DNA from: Pseudobacteroides cellulosolvens ATCC 35603 = DSM 2933
GTDB taxonomy: Bacteria > Bacillota > Clostridia > Acetivibrionales > DSM-2933
Reading direction: 5' to 3'
DNA: 64,000 nucleotides
Assembly (NCBI RefSeq): GCF_001262605.1
Contig: NZ_LGTC01000001.1
Coordinates: 1,958,501-2,022,500, forward strand
In this document: positions 18,301-26,181 of the stretch, piece by piece
How positions within the stretch are numbered: the stretch's first letter is position 1
Layout of the letters: each line of letters begins with the position of its first letter
The notes under the pieces: generated by a model
What the model saw: the letters and a program-made list of their open reading frames with translations, nothing else
Told to the model about the DNA's origin: nothing
The model's database searches: none
Position numbers and translations under genes: made by a program

Positions 18301-19832
18301 CCGACAATTAAGTTTCTGCTTATACCCTTATCCTTCAGTATATATGCGATCTGGTTTGATCTTCTATTCAATTCAGCATATGTTAATTCCCTATTACCAA
18401 AAACTACTGCAATTTTTTGGGGGGTCCTTTCCACCTGCTCTTCAAACAATTCGAAAATGGTCTTTTCTTTTGGATAGTCTGCATGTGTTTCGTTAAACTC
18501 ATATATTAGATTTTGCTTTTCAGCTTCTGTTAATAGCTGCAAATCCTTCACCTTGGCCTCAGGGTTTTCCAGCATCTGCTCAACGATATTATTTAGTTTA
18601 CTGTACATGTAATGAATCTGTTCTTCACTAAAATCACTAAGCTTATAGTCAAAATCAAGGGTTAATTCCTTATCATCAGACCAATCCTTGATTACAAGCT
18701 GGAGTGAATAAAATTGATTTCCATTATAAAATTCCACATTTTCAATTGGTACACCATCTATATTTGAACTCAGCCTGGTATTATAATAGTTGACATAGAT
18801 CTGAAAAAGGCTGTCATAACCTTTTTTCTTTAATTCAAGATCCTGCACAAGAAGATCATAGGGATACTTTTGATTGAAGTAAAAGCACATTAATTCATTG
18901 TTGATTTCATTAATAAGTCGCGATATTGTATGCTGCTCATTTATGGTTGTCCTAAACGGCATAGTACTCGTAAACATACCGAACATACTCTTTTCCTTTT
19001 TGCCTGATCTGTTTAAAACCGGTGTCCCAACTACTAGATCCTCCTGCTGGGTAATTTTATTCAGGTATATAAGCACAGCACTAATGAAAAAAACATTTAA
19101 TGAGCACTTTAGTTTTTCTACATAAGCCTTTAGTTGTCTTGATTTATTTTCATCAAAATAATATGTTTTTCTTCTTCCTTGAGTATCTTCTGAATTTTTC
19201 ATCAAAAAATCTGGAAGGACCCTAAACTTGGCCAACCAGAAATTCTTGTTTTTAACGAATCTATCAGAAGTCAGATAGTTCAGCTCCTTTTCTATGTATG
19301 TTAGATATGAATTGCCAGGCTCATAACAAGTCTTTTCATTTCTTGAAAGCATGTGGTAGTTTTGGCAAATCTGTTCTGTCATAACATTGACTGACCAACC
19401 ATCAGCGATGATATGATGAAATTTCACCATATATCCGTTAAAATTATCGCTCACCCTGAACAAAGCAAAATAGAATAGGTCGTTATCCACCAGGCAAAAA
19501 GCTTTCCTTGCTTCATCAAAAACCCATTGTTCAAATTCTTTTTCTGGGTTTGGACATATGCTGAAATCAAAAAGCTCCAATTTATTTTTTCTATATTCTC
19601 CAACATATTGAAATGCTTTTCCATCCTGCTCTATAATTTTCAATCTCAGACCTTCGGTATTCTTTATAAACAGTTGAATAGACTCTTCAAGAAGTTTAAA
19701 ATCCACACTTCCTTTTATCCTTATTGTTCCACCTATATTATGCATAGATGTTTCAGGATAAATATTCTCTATATACCATATTCGATTTTGAGGATGGGTC
19801 AATGGATAAATTTCTGAGCTATTTCTATTCAT
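15339..19832 (-). CDS. NRPS initiating module C-A(Asn)-PCP-E, predicted D-Asn
   Basis: I start at the second Met (1497 aa), preceded by GGAGGGG. The C domain (about 5-440) has HHIIADG (139-145). The A domain (about 460-945) has YTSGSTGKPKG, NEYGPTE, YKTGDLG, IRGHRIETGEIE and NGKINR. Aligning core motifs by hand to GrsA gives pocket residues D-L-T-K-I-G-E-V-G, the asparagine code as in bacitracin synthetase. The carrier Ser is in LGGDS (about 993). The last domain has HHLVVDGVSWRILLED (from 1176), diagnostic of epimerisation domains. A C domain at the start of the first operon gene suggests N-acylation of the Asn by a fatty-acyl donor. The product would be N-acyl-D-Asn on the carrier, the leader removed later by the peptidase encoded two genes downstream. 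Confidence 0.94.
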   Translation of the reverse strand: MNRNSSEIYPLTHPQNRIWYIENIYPETSMHNIGGTIRIKGSVDFKLLEESIQLFIKNTEGLRLKIIEQDGKAFQYVGEYRKNKLELFDFSICPNPEKEFEQWVFDEARKAFCLVDNDLFYFALFRVSDNFNGYMVKFHHIIADGWSVNVMTEQICQNYHMLSRNEKTCYEPGNSYLTYIEKELNYLTSDRFVKNKNFWLAKFRVLPDFLMKNSEDTQGRRKTYYFDENKSRQLKAYVEKLKCSLNVFFISAVLIYLNKITQQEDLVVGTPVLNRSGKKEKSMFGMFTSTMPFRTTINEQHTISRLINEINNELMCFYFNQKYPYDLLVQDLELKKKGYDSLFQIYVNYYNTRLSSNIDGVPIENVEFYNGNQFYSLQLVIKDWSDDKELTLDFDYKLSDFSEEQIHYMYSKLNNIVEQMLENPEAKVKDLQLLTEAEKQNLIYEFNETHADYPKEKTIFELFEEQVERTPQKIAVVFGNRELTYAELNRRSNQIAYILKDKGISRNLIVGIMTRHSVETLIGILGILKSGGAYLPIDPEYPVERQNFIFEDSGISILLSNVGLKEGTEYHGLRIDLEDEKLYKGEGTNPKVISQPEDLAYVIYTSGSTGKPKGVMVEHRGLVNYIWWAKKMYVHNQDDVFALYSSLSFDLTVTSVFTPLVSGNCVIVYDDDQSEFILYRILRENRVSIIKLTPSHLSLLKGLDNFNSSVRRFIVGGEDLKTSLCAAIHKSFGGNIEIYNEYGPTETVVGCMIHRYDFAQDTWSSVPIGVPADNVQIYILDKNLQPVPLGVDGEIYISGDGVARGYLKRPDLTHEKFILNPFTQKGRMYKTGDLGRHTASGKILYTGRTDYQVKIRGHRIETGEIESCLTEHDLVKDAVVIDRDDEKGNKYLCAYMVCDREAVVSEIREYLSKRLPNYMVPAYFVIMDKLPITPNGKINRNDFPKPLQDQHKGVVYTIYKSDAEKQLVETICEVLGVKGIGPEDNFYHLGGDSIKAIQIASKLKECGISIKVKDILSYPVIGELTANVEMKSREVLEDQKLCEGDIGKTPITEWFFSLELTNRNYWNQSVLLSLKLDIQPAILSAALNTLIDHHPSLRINYDAEKGVLFYNNSHLASMNQVQVYNLSQYSYSQQDRSLRDLSIQLKGSMDIENGPLLKACIFDLGERGKRLLLTAHHLVVDGVSWRILLEDFAVLIESSEKGIKPVLSRKAHSLQKWAHVLEKYSRDNVLKEKQFWEGVIKSNFSLSLDFVPEDGFTGKLGILKRQLTKEETMKLQQKANTAYNTKPVDLLIISLAIAISRMSERDEIVVELESHGREELYSDIDVSGTVGWFTSMYPIALRVEHQVLGRQIKSLKEQLKRIPHHGIGFGIMKYLAGILDDQGNKYIRFNYLGEFDIRNDYFEIGVEDSGPDYCESNPMTCLIDMAAVIMDKSLHITITYDKSRFREATIECLADDYWNTLKSIISHCCEKEGAEYTPSDFETVDISQKELDHLFLD

Positions 19833-20233
19833 TTTTATTCCCCTCCCTAGCAATACTTTTTTATCTTAAACAATTTCCTATACAATAAAAAAAGGCCCTA
19901 CAGCATGTGAATAATGCACATACCTTCGGCCTTTCGTCTGCAGGTTTTGCACATTACCTATTAGATAACGAACAGAAAACGCAGATAAATTTAATAAAGG
20001 CGCCCTTTGAGGTAAACAAAATCATGAAATGAGATTGTTTACCTCAATTTTGTCGTGAGAAATTGTAGTGTTGTATGCACCATAATTTCCCAACATCAAA
20101 TAATCCGGGCAAATGTATGATTATCCTTATTAACTACTTTACCTGATCTGTCGCTTCGCTGTATAACCTCTTTGCTCACTGCCGGGCCGCAACACCGTAC
20201 AGTTTTGCTCTGATTTTGTCACTTGCTGTCAGT
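19833..20233 (-). promoter_or_regulatory. About 400-nt structured leader of the NRPS operon
   Basis: From the predicted start near 20233 to the NRPS ATG there is no gene. On the minus strand the leader holds an 11-bp perfect hairpin (20009-20045, GAGGTAAACAA arms), a compact AAAGG/CCTTT hairpin (19996-20008) and an intrinsic terminator ending 55 nt before the ATG. I do not recognise a known riboswitch class. A long leader with a terminator beside a LoaP gene is the arrangement of antiterminated antibiotic operons. Confidence 0.6.
19887..19934 (-). terminator. Intrinsic terminator/attenuator in the NRPS leader
   Basis: Read on the minus strand, AAAGGCC and GGGCCTTTTTTT enclose an inner ATGTG/CACAT hairpin, ending in seven U. 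It stands between the promoter and the first gene, so it would stop transcription of the operon unless read-through is allowed. Confidence 0.7.
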
Positions 20234-20239
20234 ATTAGT

Positions 20240-20268
20240 ATTATATTCTACTCTTAAATCAGTTCCAA
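20240..20268 (-). promoter_or_regulatory. Predicted sigma-A promoter of the NRPS operon
   Basis: Minus strand TTGGAA (20263-20268) and TATAAT (20240-20245) are separated by exactly 17 bp. This would start a transcript about 400 nt before the first NRPS codon. Confidence 0.6.
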
Positions 20269-20308
20269 TTACCACTTTTAGGTAATAAAATTTTAATATT
20301 AAAATATA

Positions 20309-20324
20309 TACACTTGTGTGTAGT
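20309..20324. promoter_or_regulatory. Dyad operator candidate ACAC-N4-GTGT, copy 1
   Basis: TACACTTGTGTGTA is dyad-symmetric (TACAC-TTGT-GTGTA) and lies about 40 bp upstream of the -35 box of the NRPS operon. ACACTTGTGTGTAGT matches 14 of 15 bases at 22766-22780. The adjacent LuxR-type regulator is the natural candidate to bind it. Confidence 0.45.
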
Positions 20325-20335
20325 ATATTTGAGAT

Positions 20336-21127
20336 TTATTCTAACTGGTCCAAGGATATTAGGTTTAGTTTTAGAGCCTTGATAATCGCATTTATTGTAC
20401 AATCAGCGTTTAGTTTGTCAAATATTTTTCTCTTATGATATTTTATTGTTTCATAATTAAGGCCTGTCTCTATTGCAATGGCCTTCTCTGTCATACCTGA
20501 GGAAAGCATTTTCAGGATTAGAAGCTGTTTTTCCCCAAGTTGAATATGTAAATCCTGATGTATAATTTTCTTACCGACTTTTTTTCTACATTCACTGGAT
20601 ATTCTATAGCTTAGCAATTCTGTAATCATAAGCAATTCACTTTTAATAGTATGTATGTCAACAGCTACAAGACATCCGCTCAGATTACCGTTGTAAATTA
20701 TAGGCGTAGAATAAAAATACAAGGTCCTTAGAAAATCGCAGTAATGATGTTCCGGAATAGTGTAGACTGCTTTTTTTAAATTAATAGATATTTCTACAGC
20801 ACTAGTACCGATACTCTTTTCCATTAGGGATATTCCTTTTTTAAGCTCTATTGCTCCTTTCTGTTTATAACCTATACGGCTTGCCTCTCCTAATAGAAAA
20901 CCATCAGAACTCACCAAAAGGAAAAAGTAATCTCCTTTCATGAGGTATCTTATACTTTCAACGGCATTCTCAAAACTTCTAATTATTAAATTATTTTCTT
21001 GCAATTTAGTGTCTAAGGCACCTTCTGCAAGATGTAGAACAGGATATAGAATAGTATTTACCAATCCATGTTCGATACATCTCCTCCACGAAGCCAATAC
21101 TTCCTTTTCATGTTGTAAATGTTTCAT
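20336..21127 (-). CDS. GAF-like/LuxR-type transcriptional regulator
   Basis: The 263-aa protein starts MKHLQHEKEVLASWRRCIEHGL, a segment like the N-terminus of AcoR-type regulators. A GAF-like sensory region follows (about 45-175, with LLVSSDGFLLGEA and SLMEKSIGTSAVE). The C-terminal 65 residues are a GerE/LuxR helix-turn-helix (LTEKAIAIETGLNYETIKYHKRKIFDKL-like pattern around 205-240). There is no phosphoacceptor domain, so it probably senses a small molecule. It lies between the biosynthetic operon and the radical SAM gene, on the same strand, and its stop is next to a dyad motif repeated upstream of loaP. It is likely the pathway-specific regulator. A GGGGGAG site precedes the ATG. Confidence 0.85.
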   Translation of the reverse strand: MKHLQHEKEVLASWRRCIEHGLVNTILYPVLHLAEGALDTKLQENNLIIRSFENAVESIRYLMKGDYFFLLVSSDGFLLGEASRIGYKQKGAIELKKGISLMEKSIGTSAVEISINLKKAVYTIPEHHYCDFLRTLYFYSTPIIYNGNLSGCLVAVDIHTIKSELLMITELLSYRISSECRKKVGKKIIHQDLHIQLGEKQLLILKMLSSGMTEKAIAIETGLNYETIKYHKRKIFDKLNADCTINAIIKALKLNLISLDQLE

Positions 21128-21454
21128 TAAACACTCCCCCTAGTCAAGCATTTTTAAACTCCACCATATTTTTATATAATTCTACCTATTTTTCCATATT
21201 GTTTACATACACAAACATTAGTAACGATAAACTAATATTTTAATCATTACTTACAATATAAATAGTGTTAATAACCTTACATTAGATGGAGCAGTTAACA
21301 AACATCTCAACAGAATTTGCGACTTTACACTTTTAGTTAAACGTATAAGAGAGGTTTATTTACAACAATATTTATGCTTAGCTTTTTGGAATCTTTTTCA
21401 AGTCATTAATATTAAAAGCAAATATAGTTTGTTAGTAATAAACGGAAATAGTTG

Positions 21455-21523
21455 AAAAAAGCAGCAGGAAAACAGAAACACATTTTGGGGATCGGTTCTT
21501 TCGCTTCCCTGCAGTGCTGGTTT
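21455..21523 (-). terminator. Terminator after the radical SAM gene
   Basis: On the minus strand a GCAGGGAA arm pairs with TTTTCCTGC across a long loop and is followed by GCTTTTTTC. The element lies in the 435-nt gap between the radical SAM and LuxR genes. Nothing else in that gap (21128-21562) reads as a gene; it is AT-rich and should hold the LuxR promoter. Confidence 0.45.
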
Positions 21524-21562
21524 TTTCAAATTGAAGGTCTTAAGAAATGATTCTCGCAACAA

Positions 21563-22570
21563 TTAGCCATTTAATGTATAATAATAATTCAATGCCGTAC
21601 AAGGCCCCTTACATTGTTCATTTTCGCAATTCATAACATTGCATTTGCTTTCATACTTTTTAGAAAACTCCATGTATTTTGCACGCAGAGTATCTATCAT
21701 GCTATTATAATCCGGGTAATCAAAAACATTATTTATGCTCATTTCAGGAATGCCTTTCAATGCAAAACACCAATGTGATGACATATCGGGCAGGATATCG
21801 GCATTAGGCTCCGGTTCACCACATACATATCTTAGATTGTATCCTATATTTTTAAGCTCTTCATATAGCTTATGGTTAATCATGCATCCATTTATTGCAC
21901 ATTCAGTTGATAAATGCAGATCAGGTTTAATCTTTAAGCATTCAGTAAGTACTTCAAAAACCTTATAAAAGTACTCATCCCCAAAATTCTTTTGGAACTG
22001 GTTTTTGTACTCGAAACCAACACAGGAAGGTGCCAATCTCAAGTTATTTATTTTGTCCCTGCCATTTTCTAATATATCATATAAAAATGAAAAGTCTTTT
22101 TCAAGACTTGATACAGTAGCTGATATGTTGTATTGAAATCCATTTCCAGTATTAGTATTCAAATAATCAAGGTTTTCTAAAATTTTTGATTGGTTTCTCA
22201 CATTGTTGTCAGGTTCAAATTGATCAATATTCGCAAAAATTACTACCTTTCTTTTTAACACCTCTTCCAGAAGCATATTGTCACATGTAAGATTTGTTAA
22301 CAACATCTTGGATATCTTTGGATTATGATTGGTTATTAAGTCTAAAATATCCAGCAATTGAGGATGTAAAGTCGGTTCGCCGCCTAATATAAAAATGACC
22401 GGGGTAAATCCATCACTCCAGTCTTTCCATTCCAAAAGCCTTTTAATGTTTTCAAGCGACATAATTTGAGTTTCACCGTTTTTCCATGTCCCCTCAAAAC
22501 ACCATGAGCACTTTTGATTACACTTATTGATTATAGTTAAGCCCATTCTTGAAAAAAATTTTTTATTCAT
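21563..22570 (-). CDS. Radical SAM protein with C-terminal Cys-rich region
   Basis: I use the ATG at 22570 (335 aa), 7 nt after AAGGGG. CNQKCSWC at 17-24 is the CX3CX2C ligand set of the radical SAM [4Fe-4S] cluster, and FILGGEPTLHP is the GGE motif for SAM binding. The C-terminus carries C-rich CNVMNCENEQCKGPC, compatible with an auxiliary Fe-S cluster of SPASM/twitch type. Substrate is not recognisable, and I see no precursor-peptide gene beside it. It sits between the LuxR regulator and loaP, so modification of the NRPS product or a peptide substrate is possible. It may have its own promoter. Confidence 0.85.
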   Translation of the reverse strand: MNKKFFSRMGLTIINKCNQKCSWCFEGTWKNGETQIMSLENIKRLLEWKDWSDGFTPVIFILGGEPTLHPQLLDILDLITNHNPKISKMLLTNLTCDNMLLEEVLKRKVVIFANIDQFEPDNNVRNQSKILENLDYLNTNTGNGFQYNISATVSSLEKDFSFLYDILENGRDKINNLRLAPSCVGFEYKNQFQKNFGDEYFYKVFEVLTECLKIKPDLHLSTECAINGCMINHKLYEELKNIGYNLRYVCGEPEPNADILPDMSSHWCFALKGIPEMSINNVFDYPDYNSMIDTLRAKYMEFSKKYESKCNVMNCENEQCKGPCTALNYYYTLNG

Positions 22571-22765
22571 CATTATCCCCTTTCTCATTATCAAACTGCC
22601 AGTATTTATATAATATCCTAATAAGTCAAATATGCCGTGAATTCAGGATATTGTATTAACTGTCATTTTTAGCTGTCATCTTTACTGTTGTTTAGTATTA
22701 TAAAGTGAAAAAGAATAATACTGAATTACTACATTAAGGTAACATAATGGCATTCCCCAACAATC

Positions 22766-22793
22766 ACACTTTTGTGTAGTGACCTGGTATAAT
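22766..22793 (+). promoter_or_regulatory. Dyad operator copy 2 with adjoining -10 box (loaP side)
   Basis: ACACTTTTGTGTAGT (22766-22780) repeats the motif next to the NRPS promoter and also has ACAC-N4-GTGT symmetry. On the plus strand a TATAAT box begins 8 bp later (22788-22793), so the dyad covers the -35 zone of a possible loaP promoter. This points to shared control of loaP and the NRPS operon. Confidence 0.42.
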
Positions 22794-23215
22794 AACAATT
22801 AAATTCCAAATGCAGAAATATATAGACTAACGACTGAAGTTATGGCATATATTATAAAGTGTGTAAACCGTAGTTCAGTCATCTTATCTATATAGCCTAA
22901 TTGCTGTATACCTCAATACTCCTAACCTATATAAAAATTTAAAAGTCTAATACATTTGTATGTGGTACTATTATTAACACTTTTAATATAGCTTCATTAT
23001 AAAAGCATTATCATCTTACACCTATAGAAAATAACTACATATTTAGGTGTATTTACCTTAACAAACAAAACCATTATTATAAAAGAACAAAAAGATAAAT
23101 GTAAAAGATTTATCACTTTTAAAATAGACATAAAAAATTAAGGAATGATTAAAATATTTAATTATTAATTACTTTCGACTTTGGATCATTCCAATATAAC
23201 TAAGGAGAACCGAGA
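22794..23215 (+). other. Long AT-rich region upstream of loaP
   Basis: No gene is visible in these 420 nt. It holds a hairpin with 8-bp arms TACACCTA/TAGGTGTA (23017-23051), and two partial copies of the AAAAGTGAT/ACATTTGT repeat (about 22938-22985 and 23094-23122). If transcription starts near 22800, this is a long loaP leader. Confidence 0.4.
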
Positions 23216-23728
23216 ATGGATTGGTATGCACTTTTTGTGGAAGCAAGTAAAGAAGATTATGTACATCAACACTTGTGCCTGGATTTTGACAAATCAGTCC
23301 TGAATTCAATAGTCCCAAAAAGAAGATTAACAGAAAGAAAAGCTGGAAAAGTACACCATGTTTTAAAGAATTTATTCCCAGGTTATGTACTGGTTAATAC
23401 TCAAATGAGCAACAATATCTACAGTAAGGTAACAGCTATTCCAAGAGTAATCAAAATCCTCAGCAGCGGCTCCTACTATACACAAATTGAAGAAAAAGAA
23501 ATTCTCCCCATTTTAAAACTGGTTGGAGATGGAGGAATTTTAGACTACTCAAAGATATATCTGGAAAATTCCAGGGTTATAGTAAAATCTGGACCTTTGA
23601 AAGGCATGGAAGGAATGATAAATAGATTAGACAGGAGAAAAAACAGGGCCAAAATTCTGATAAACTTTTTAAATACATCCAGACTGATTGATGTAGGTAT
23701 AGAAATACTTGATATAATAGATAACTAA
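23216..23728 (+). CDS. loaP: LoaP-type NusG paralogue (processive antiterminator)
   Basis: The 170-aa protein begins MDWYALFVEASKED, has the NGN-domain core LFPGYVLVNT, and ends with a KOW motif region (VKSGPLKGMEGMINRLDRRK). Length and two-domain plan are those of NusG, but housekeeping nusG sits with secE and ribosomal protein genes, while this one is alone beside a biosynthetic cluster. LoaP, known from Bacillus velezensis, binds RNA polymerase and leader RNA of long antibiotic operons and lets transcription pass terminators. The target here would be the NRPS operon leader with its intrinsic terminator. GGAG precedes the ATG. An RfaH-like or generic NusG paralogue is the alternative name for the same role. 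Confidence 0.88.
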   Translation: MDWYALFVEASKEDYVHQHLCLDFDKSVLNSIVPKRRLTERKAGKVHHVLKNLFPGYVLVNTQMSNNIYSKVTAIPRVIKILSSGSYYTQIEEKEILPILKLVGDGGILDYSKIYLENSRVIVKSGPLKGMEGMINRLDRRKNRAKILINFLNTSRLIDVGIEILDIIDN

Positions 23729-23757
23729 TCCATCAAAAAGATTGTAATAAACCGTCT

Positions 23758-24894
23758 TTATTCCTCCATCAATGCTCTTTCAAAATCCTCAATCAAATCA
23801 TCAGAATCCTCCAGGCCTGCTGAAACACGTATAAGATTATCCTTTATACCCAGTCTTTCACGTTGGTCCTTCGGGATAGCTGCGTGAGACATCTTTACAG
23901 GGTATGACACAATGGTTTCAACACCGCCCAGGCTTACTGCAACAGCTGCCAACTTAACCTTTTTCATAAATCTTCTGGCTGTTTCCTCATCTTTTGCCTC
24001 AAATGAAAGTACGGCTCCAGGGCCGTCAGCCTGCCCTTTATTGATTTCCCTTCCAGGGTGTCCCACAAGTCCTGGATAATAAACCCTGCTTACATTAGGA
24101 TTTCTATTTAGCCAATCCGAAAGCTTTATGGCATTTTGCTGCTGATAATCAACCCTTACTTTAAGAGTTTTTAATCCCCTTAATAAAAGCCAGCTGTCTT
24201 GTGGTCCTAAAATTGCCCCAAAACCATTTTGGACTGAATAAATTCTTTTTGCCAATACCTCATCCTTAACTACAACAAGTCCTGCAACGACATCACTATG
24301 ACCACCTATAAACTTGGTTGCACTGTGTATTACTATATCACATCCTAGCTCCAAAGGCCGCTGAAGGTATGGAGACATAAATGTGTTATCTATAAGAACC
24401 AGGAGTCCATTACCCTTCGCAACTTTTACGGCACCTTTGATATCAGTTATCTTTAACAAAGGATTTGATGGGGTTTCGAGAAATATTGCTCTGGTATTTT
24501 TCTTTATATTGTTTTTTATATTATCAAGATCAGATGCATCCACAAATGTAACTTCAAGGTTAAACCTTTGAAAAAAGGTTGTTGCAATTCTATAAGTTCC
24601 GCCATAAACATCCTCGCATACTATGATATGGTCCCCAGCTGAAAATATTGAAAGTGCAGATGATGTAGCTGCCATACCGGAAGCAAAAGCATAGCCCTTT
24701 TTTCCACCTTCAAGGATTGCAATAGTTTCTTCCAATGCCTTTCTTGTCGGGTTTCCTGACCGCGAGTAATCAAATTCCTGTGGGGTGAAGACATCCTGGC
24801 TATAGGTAGATGCCTGATAAATAGGTATGCTCAATGCCCCAGTGGTTTTATCTATCTCATGTCCATTGTGAATTAATTTTGATCCGAATTTCAT
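23758..24894 (-). CDS. Cys/Met metabolism PLP enzyme (cystathionine gamma-lyase/beta-lyase type)
   Basis: This 378-aa gamma-family PLP enzyme has FDYSRSGNPTRKALE, ASGMAATSS, DNTFMSPYLQRP and the PLP lysine in HSATKFIGGHSD. Such enzymes cleave or form cystathionine. Sequence alone does not separate MetC, MccB and MetB activities. It is the last gene of a three-gene group with cysK and the related gene upstream (13-nt gap), and converges on loaP with only 29 nt between stops. Together the group could do reverse or forward transsulfuration. Confidence 0.9.
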   Translation of the reverse strand: MKFGSKLIHNGHEIDKTTGALSIPIYQASTYSQDVFTPQEFDYSRSGNPTRKALEETIAILEGGKKGYAFASGMAATSSALSIFSAGDHIIVCEDVYGGTYRIATTFFQRFNLEVTFVDASDLDNIKNNIKKNTRAIFLETPSNPLLKITDIKGAVKVAKGNGLLVLIDNTFMSPYLQRPLELGCDIVIHSATKFIGGHSDVVAGLVVVKDEVLAKRIYSVQNGFGAILGPQDSWLLLRGLKTLKVRVDYQQQNAIKLSDWLNRNPNVSRVYYPGLVGHPGREINKGQADGPGAVLSFEAKDEETARRFMKKVKLAAVAVSLGGVETIVSYPVKMSHAAIPKDQRERLGIKDNLIRVSAGLEDSDDLIEDFERALMEE

Positions 24895-24906
24895 AACTTA
24901 TTCCCC

Positions 24907-26070
24907 CTAACCCATAGCCTGTTCCAGGTCTTTTATAATGTCTTCATCATTTTCTATTCCAACTGACAGTCTTAAAAGATTTTCATTGACCCCAATCCTA
25001 TCCCGCACTTTCTTTGGTATGGCCGCATGAGTCTGTATCATCGGATAAGTTATCAATGTTTCAACCCCACCAAGGCTTTCGGCAAACATTATAAGTTCTA
25101 TCCTTTCCAATATTCTCTCAACCAAAGCACTATCTTTTACGGTAAAGGATATCATAGCACCAAAGCCTGATGCCTGTTTTTTATTTATTTCATATCCATC
25201 ATGCTCTGGGAGGCCAACATAATATACCTTTTCAACCTTTTCATTCTGTTTAAGCCAGTGGGCAATTTCCAGTGCATTTTCCTGCTGTTTATTCAGCCTT
25301 ACACTAAGCGTTTTAATACCTCGAAGTATCAACCAGCTATCAAATGGTGACAAAACGGCCCCTTCAGATTTTTGAATCAACTTTATTCTCTCAGCAAGAT
25401 TAATATCATTTACTACAATAAACCCTGCCAATGTATCATTATGGCCGCCCAAGTACTTGGTACCGCTATGAACAACAATATCAGCCCCAAGGTCTAAAGG
25501 CTTTTGATATAGTGGTGTATGGAAAGTATTGTCTACTATGGTAAGAATATTGAGATTTTTAGCCAACTCCGTAATAAGCTTAATATCCGCTACCTTCATC
25601 ATCGGATTGGTAGGTGTCTCAAAAAATATTGCAGCTGTATTTTCCTTAAGACAGTTTTCTAATTCCTCAATTTTACTTGTGTCAACATAGCTAAACTCTA
25701 TACCATATTTCTTATAAACCTCTTCAAAAAGCCTGTAAGTTCCGCCATAAAGGTCATCCGATACAACTATGTGCTGGCCAGGTGCAAATAAGCTCAGTAT
25801 TGTGGATATAGCAGCCATACCGCTGGAAAATGCAAATGCAAAATTGCCATTTTCCAGGTATGCCAGCGTATTTTCTACTTCTTCCCTTGTGGGATTTTGA
25901 AGTCTTGAATAATCATAACCAGTAGTTTGATTTAAACCCGGATGCCTGAATGTTGCACTCTGGTATATCGGAAAACTAACTGCTCCTGTTTGAGGATCAT
26001 AATATTTTCCTCCATGTACAACCTTCGTTTCAATGCTTAGTTTTCTACCATTCCCATCAAAGACCACCAT
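24907..26070 (-). CDS. Cys/Met metabolism PLP enzyme (cystathionine gamma-synthase type)
   Basis: A 387-aa paralogue of the next gene, with YDYSRLQNPTREEVE, SSGMAAIST, DNTFHTPLYQKP and the PLP lysine in HSGTKYLGGHND. Cystathionine gamma-synthase or O-acetylhomoserine lyase activity is likely, with the neighbouring paralogue doing the lyase step; this division is inferred from the tandem pair, not from diagnostic residues. GGAG precedes the ATG. Confidence 0.9.
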   Translation of the reverse strand: MVVFDGNGRKLSIETKVVHGGKYYDPQTGAVSFPIYQSATFRHPGLNQTTGYDYSRLQNPTREEVENTLAYLENGNFAFAFSSGMAAISTILSLFAPGQHIVVSDDLYGGTYRLFEEVYKKYGIEFSYVDTSKIEELENCLKENTAAIFFETPTNPMMKVADIKLITELAKNLNILTIVDNTFHTPLYQKPLDLGADIVVHSGTKYLGGHNDTLAGFIVVNDINLAERIKLIQKSEGAVLSPFDSWLILRGIKTLSVRLNKQQENALEIAHWLKQNEKVEKVYYVGLPEHDGYEINKKQASGFGAMISFTVKDSALVERILERIELIMFAESLGGVETLITYPMIQTHAAIPKKVRDRIGVNENLLRLSVGIENDEDIIKDLEQAMG

Positions 26071-26181
26071 CCTGTCTCCTTTATCAAAATATTTTTATAA
26101 TGGATTTACTTTTGTGAATTCTAATTATTATTTTTCCTATATTTTTAGTCGGGTATTTGTTAAAAAATATATTACTCCGCA

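Noticed and set aside
19861..20233. NRPS leader as a known riboswitch (c-di-GMP, T-box, cobalamin)
   Set aside because: GACGAAAGGCC near a GCAAAA string recalled the c-di-GMP-I core, but the paired elements do not fit. I report only structure and a terminator.
21290..21350. 16-codon frame (MEQLTNIS...) as a radical SAM precursor peptide
   Set aside because: No ribosome site, no Cys/Ser-rich core and no leader pattern.
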